This document shows, piece by piece, positions 60,867-64,000 of a stretch of DNA of 64,000 nucleotides. A program made the translations under genes and the position numbers. The DNA comes from Litorilinea aerophila (GTDB lineage Bacteria > Chloroflexota > Anaerolineae > Caldilineales > Caldilineaceae): contig NZ_VIGC02000009.1 of the NCBI RefSeq assembly GCF_006569185.2, positions 1 to 64,000 of the forward strand, given 5' to 3'. The notes beneath the pieces were generated by a model. That model worked only from the letters and a program-made list of their open reading frames with translations, was not told the DNA's origin and did not search any database. How positions within the stretch are numbered: the stretch's first letter is position 1; every line of letters begins with the position of its first letter.

Positions 60867-63800
60867 TCACTCCACGGGTGGATCATCTCGGCCCGGCGAG
60901 CCGTAGAGCTCGGCACTGGCCCGCCAGCTTTCCGGCAGGTTGGGATCGCCCTGGGGATCCACCAGGACCAGGGAATCCCCTGCACCGGCTGCACTCTGGG
61001 GCCAGCCGTCATCGCTGCTGTAGGTCACCGACGTGATGAGCTGGCCCGTGGCGCTGTAGAGGGCGATGGTCTCTCCCTCGTTGGCCAGCCGCCCCTGGTA
61101 GATGCCGCCGATCTCGGCCTCGGGGTAGCGCCGACGGAAATCCTTGAAATCCCGCACCAATACCAGGAAGGCGCCAGGCGCCAGCCGGGTGTAGCGGGGA
61201 AAGACGAAGTCGATGCCTTCGAAGTAGGCGCCGCCCAGGCGGGCCGTCACGCTGCCCAGGTTCTTCAGCTCGATGAATTCGTAGTCGTTGCCGCCCACGG
61301 GGTCGTACATGATTTCAGTGATGCGCACATCGCTGCGCTGGCCCTCCCGACGGAAGGTGGCCTCCTGGAGGGCGCTCCAGGTCTCCCCGACCTTCACCCG
61401 GGCCTTGACCGTGGTGGCCGTGGTCAACAGCAGGGGATCGCCCTGGTAACGGCGGGCGCCGGGCGCCACCTGGCCGGTGCCCGGCTGGCGGGGATCGCTG
61501 CCGTCCAGGGTGTAGTAGATCTCCCCCTCGGGGGCGGACAGGGTGAGGGCCAGACGGTCGGCAAAGGTGCCGCCCTGCTGGCTGAAGGTGGGCGGATCGA
61601 TGGGCGGGTAGAAGCCCTGGGCCCGGGCCATCTCCATCAGCCGGTCGGCGTTACCCACCATCTGCTCGGCCACCAGAGCCCGGGCCCGCTGCCAGTCATC
61701 CGGCGTGATGGGCTCGGGGTAGCGCACATCGCCCCAGCGGGCGGATTCGGCCGCGATGGCCTTCTCCAGGGGGGCGGTGATGGCTTCCCAGCGGGCCAGC
61801 GCGTTCTTTTGGCTGAGCGCGCCGTCGTGGTAGAGATGCCGATAGAGACGGTCGGCGAAGAGGAGCCGGAACTCCGGGTTCTCCATGAGGGCGGTGAAGA
61901 CCCGTTTCACCACATTGGGGTAGGGCGCCCCTTCGAAGCCATCCGAGCCCAGCACGATGGCCGCGCCATCCTCCCAGGTGCGCTCCGCGTCCCACACAAA
62001 AAAGAGATTGCGGCCCGCCGGGTTTTGCACCACCACGTACCAGTTGTTCTCCGGCCAGTCCCGGTTGCCCGCGTACCAGTTGAGGATGATGTAGTCGCTG
62101 AACTGGATGGGATCGATGAACTCCAACATGGTGGCATATTTCTCGGGGTCGGCCAGCCCGCCGGCCTGGGCCAGTTGAATGAGGACGTTGATTCGATCCT
62201 GGGGGCCGCTCACGGGGCCGCTGTGGTTGGCGCTGGACCATTCTTCCTTCTGGCCGCCCAGGTACGCGGCGGCGAAGGATTCGTCCGGGCGTTCCACCAG
62301 GTTGTAGATGCCCCAGTAGAGGCCGTTCAGATACAGGTGCACGAAACGTCCGTGGGAGCCCAGGCCGCTCATGGCGATCTGGGAGGCGCGGGCCCATTCA
62401 TCCCGGGCGTATGTATCCAGGCGATGGTCGATGGGGTTGTCCGGCGCCCAGGGGTGGCCGGCAAAGCTGCGGTCCACACCGCCCCGGAGGATCAGGGTAT
62501 CGAACCGGTCCACGGGCGAATTGGCGAAGATAGGCACCGTCAGGTACGCGGCGCCGTACTCCCGGCGGAAGAAGAGGCGGAAGGAATGCTTGGGCATGAA
62601 CTCCCAGCGGCCGGCGCCGCCCTGGATGCGCAGGCCGGCGTTAAGTTGGAAATCCGGCACTTGCCCCTGGGGGTCGATCCACTCCACCGAGACCGGCCGC
62701 TCCATCTCCCGGCCCCGGTCCCGAGGACGGCTGTAGATCTCGAAAAGCGCGTCCTGGTCGGTGACCAGGGAAATGGTGGGCAGGGCCAGCAGCCCCTCCT
62801 GAACCATGGGGCCGTAGCGGGGGTCCTCCACGATGCGGGGATCCATGGCGTAGTCGGCCTCCTGGGGCGTTCCGGCCTGATAGCCACCGAAGTCGATGGC
62901 GTGGGTCCCCCAGGTGGCCGGGAAACCTGGCGGCTCTGCCGGCTGACGCGCCACATCCGCCGGGAAGATGTAGGTGTGGGTGACGGCCAGCCCGGGGCGA
63001 TAGCCCGGGCGGAAGGCGGCTGCCCGCACTGCCGTGGTGGTGGTGATGGGGATGGGCTCCCGGTAGAGGTGGCCGTGTTCCTCCGTCGGCGTGCTGCCGT
63101 CGGTGGTGTAGCGGATGACCGCTTCCGGATCGTCCACGGACAGGGTCAGCAGGAACGGCTCGTCGTAGAAGCCCCGGGACGGGCTAAACTGGACCGCTGG
63201 CAGCAGATCCTGCCACACCTGGTCTGTGTCGTTGGCTGCGCCGGGCGTGGGGTTGGCCAGGTAGCCGTAGCCGTCCCCGATGCGGCCGTAGGAGACATCT
63301 TCGAACTGCTGGCCATATTCAATGGCAGAGGCGTCCATGAAGCGGCGGGACGTGGGCGAATAGAGGGCCAGGAAGCCCTGTTGGCTGTTCAGGCGAAAGT
63401 TGGTGTGGACGTAGCGCTCGCCGTCCTCGGCGTCGATCTGGCTGCGGTCTTTGCCCGACGCCATCACCAGCAGGTAGCCGCCCCCGGGGATCACCAGGTC
63501 ATCCTCGAAGACCCACTTGGTGGGCCGGGCCGGATCGTCGCTCAGGCTCCAGCCCACCAGGTTGATGTCGGTGGCCGTGCGGTTGTACAGCTCGATCCAG
63601 TCGGACGGGTCGCCATCTTCGTCCAGGAAGCCGCCCCCGTTGGCAGCCAGAAACTCGTTGATGACCACCGGGCCGGCCTCTCCTGGGTTGGGGGTGGTGG
63701 GGTCTGCCAACAGCCGTTGCAGGTTCAGGAGAATCAGCAGGACGGCCAGGAGAGCCAGGGTGCGCCCCCAGCGCCGTCGAAAATAAATGCCCTTGTTCAT
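60867..63800 (-). CDS. Large exported CotH-kinase protein with lamin-tail and chitobiase-like domains
   Basis: A 977-residue protein. N-terminal signal/anchor (about 12-32), a lamin-tail domain (about 45-165; VINEFLAANGGGF), a chitobiase-C-terminal-like Ig domain (about 205-285; IRYTTDGSTPTEEHG), a CotH domain (about 340-650), a second chitobiase-like domain (about 745-815; IYYTLDGSDP) and a second lamin-tail domain (about 825-970; RITEIMYDPVGGNDYEFIEL). The CotH kinase core shows NWYAGNRDWPENNW and FVWDAERTW, fitting the catalytic and metal-binding aspartates. CotH proteins phosphorylate secreted proteins. The symmetrical layout is notable. Start at ATG 63800. Confidence 0.88.
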   Translation of the reverse strand: MNKGIYFRRRWGRTLALLAVLLILLNLQRLLADPTTPNPGEAGPVVINEFLAANGGGFLDEDGDPSDWIELYNRTATDINLVGWSLSDDPARPTKWVFEDDLVIPGGGYLLVMASGKDRSQIDAEDGERYVHTNFRLNSQQGFLALYSPTSRRFMDASAIEYGQQFEDVSYGRIGDGYGYLANPTPGAANDTDQVWQDLLPAVQFSPSRGFYDEPFLLTLSVDDPEAVIRYTTDGSTPTEEHGHLYREPIPITTTTAVRAAAFRPGYRPGLAVTHTYIFPADVARQPAEPPGFPATWGTHAIDFGGYQAGTPQEADYAMDPRIVEDPRYGPMVQEGLLALPTISLVTDQDALFEIYSRPRDRGREMERPVSVEWIDPQGQVPDFQLNAGLRIQGGAGRWEFMPKHSFRLFFRREYGAAYLTVPIFANSPVDRFDTLILRGGVDRSFAGHPWAPDNPIDHRLDTYARDEWARASQIAMSGLGSHGRFVHLYLNGLYWGIYNLVERPDESFAAAYLGGQKEEWSSANHSGPVSGPQDRINVLIQLAQAGGLADPEKYATMLEFIDPIQFSDYIILNWYAGNRDWPENNWYVVVQNPAGRNLFFVWDAERTWEDGAAIVLGSDGFEGAPYPNVVKRVFTALMENPEFRLLFADRLYRHLYHDGALSQKNALARWEAITAPLEKAIAAESARWGDVRYPEPITPDDWQRARALVAEQMVGNADRLMEMARAQGFYPPIDPPTFSQQGGTFADRLALTLSAPEGEIYYTLDGSDPRQPGTGQVAPGARRYQGDPLLLTTATTVKARVKVGETWSALQEATFRREGQRSDVRITEIMYDPVGGNDYEFIELKNLGSVTARLGGAYFEGIDFVFPRYTRLAPGAFLVLVRDFKDFRRRYPEAEIGGIYQGRLANEGETIALYSATGQLITSVTYSSDDGWPQSAAGAGDSLVLVDPQGDPNLPESWRASAELYGSPGRDDPPVE

Positions 63801-64000
63801 CGATTCACAACCCGTTCGTGCCCCATGGGGCCCGGCAGCCTCCCCGGCCGATCCGGATGGCCAAAGCCGCCGCTGCCCCGCGTCCAACAGGCGGACAGGG
63901 AAGATTGCATCCTACAAGTGTACATGGTCCGGCGGGATTCTAGAAATATGGAAGGCTGAAAAGGAGTCCACCCACCTTCCCGATGCGCTTGAACGATGCC
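63801..64000. other. Upstream region of the CotH gene
   Basis: No gene and no convincing promoter pair is seen in these 200 bases up to the window edge. A TCTAGAAT-type AT-rich patch near 63940 could hold a -10 box for an unseen gene or for CotH, but no good -35 partner was found. Confidence 0.3.

Noticed and set aside
60333-63959. Open frame of 1208 codons on the plus strand opposite the CotH gene
   Set aside because: It is the GC-rich antisense shadow of the CotH and VTC genes; the translated protein has no family motifs and is dominated by Gly, Ala, Val and His.

Overview
The window is a 64 kb piece of a GC-rich (about two thirds GC) bacterial chromosome. Gene content points to a facultatively aerobic, menaquinone-using member of the Chloroflexota, most like the Caldilineaceae (a Litorilinea- or Caldilinea-type organism). 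This is inferred from the clade II nitrous oxide reductase cluster with nosB, the short C-terminal FLPL-type motif on a secreted protein, many lipoproteins with PTPEP-type linkers, and stacked palindromic repeats in spacers. No rRNA, tRNA, CRISPR array, integrase or transposase gene was recognised, so this looks like core chromosome rather than a mobile island.

Layout. 1-6.1 kb: a Crp/Fnr regulator, a large secreted nuclease, a secreted collagen-like protein and a small 2[4Fe-4S] ferredoxin. 6.1-16 kb: a nitrous oxide respiration cluster, nosZ-nosB-nosD-nosF-nosY-nosL, then a cytochrome c lipoprotein, two cupins, an NnrS-like membrane protein and two small paralogous membrane proteins that look like fragments of heme-copper oxidase subunit I. 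16.2-20.2 kb: an orphan MNT nucleotidyltransferase, a larger oxidase-like membrane protein, an fmdB-csoR pair behind a palindromic operator, and a glutaminyl cyclase. 20.4-28.7 kb: a TetR regulator and the menaquinone genes menF-menD-menB-menE-menH plus a hydrolase. 28.8-32.8 kb (minus strand): a lipid/envelope operon with a CDP-alcohol phosphatidyltransferase and a flippase-like protein. 33-42.5 kb: an MFS transporter with a CobW GTPase, etfB-etfA, thrC, trmB, a solitary DNA methyltransferase and small genes. 42.4-44.5 kb (minus): two small genes and a B12-binding radical SAM protein. 45.3-49 kb: the nuoB-nuoCD-nuoI part of complex I. 49.2-56.8 kb: an MBL-fold hydrolase, two small Cys-bearing proteins, an FAD oxidoreductase, an Mrp ATPase, a membrane Fe-S oxidoreductase of the ETF:menaquinone type and an esterase. 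56.8-59.1 kb (minus): znuA, an adenosine-specific kinase and a Fur-family regulator. 59.2-63.8 kb (minus): a DUF4956-VTC-CotH cluster.

How it fits together. Much of the window serves menaquinone-centred respiration: menaquinone is made by MenFDBEH, reduced by complex I and probably by EtfAB through the membrane Fe-S oxidoreductase, and one outlet is N2O reduction by NosZ. Copper supply (NosDFYL and a CsoR with the copper-type Cys-His-Cys set) and zinc supply (ZnuA with a 33-bp palindromic Zur-type box) are visible beside it.

The most promising little-described items are the CotH-VTC-DUF4956 cluster, the small oxidase-like proteins next to nos, a three-copy palindromic repeat, G-quadruplex motifs directly at two stop codons, and short tandem repeats in several operon spacers. 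All functional statements come from reading motifs by eye; no database search was possible.
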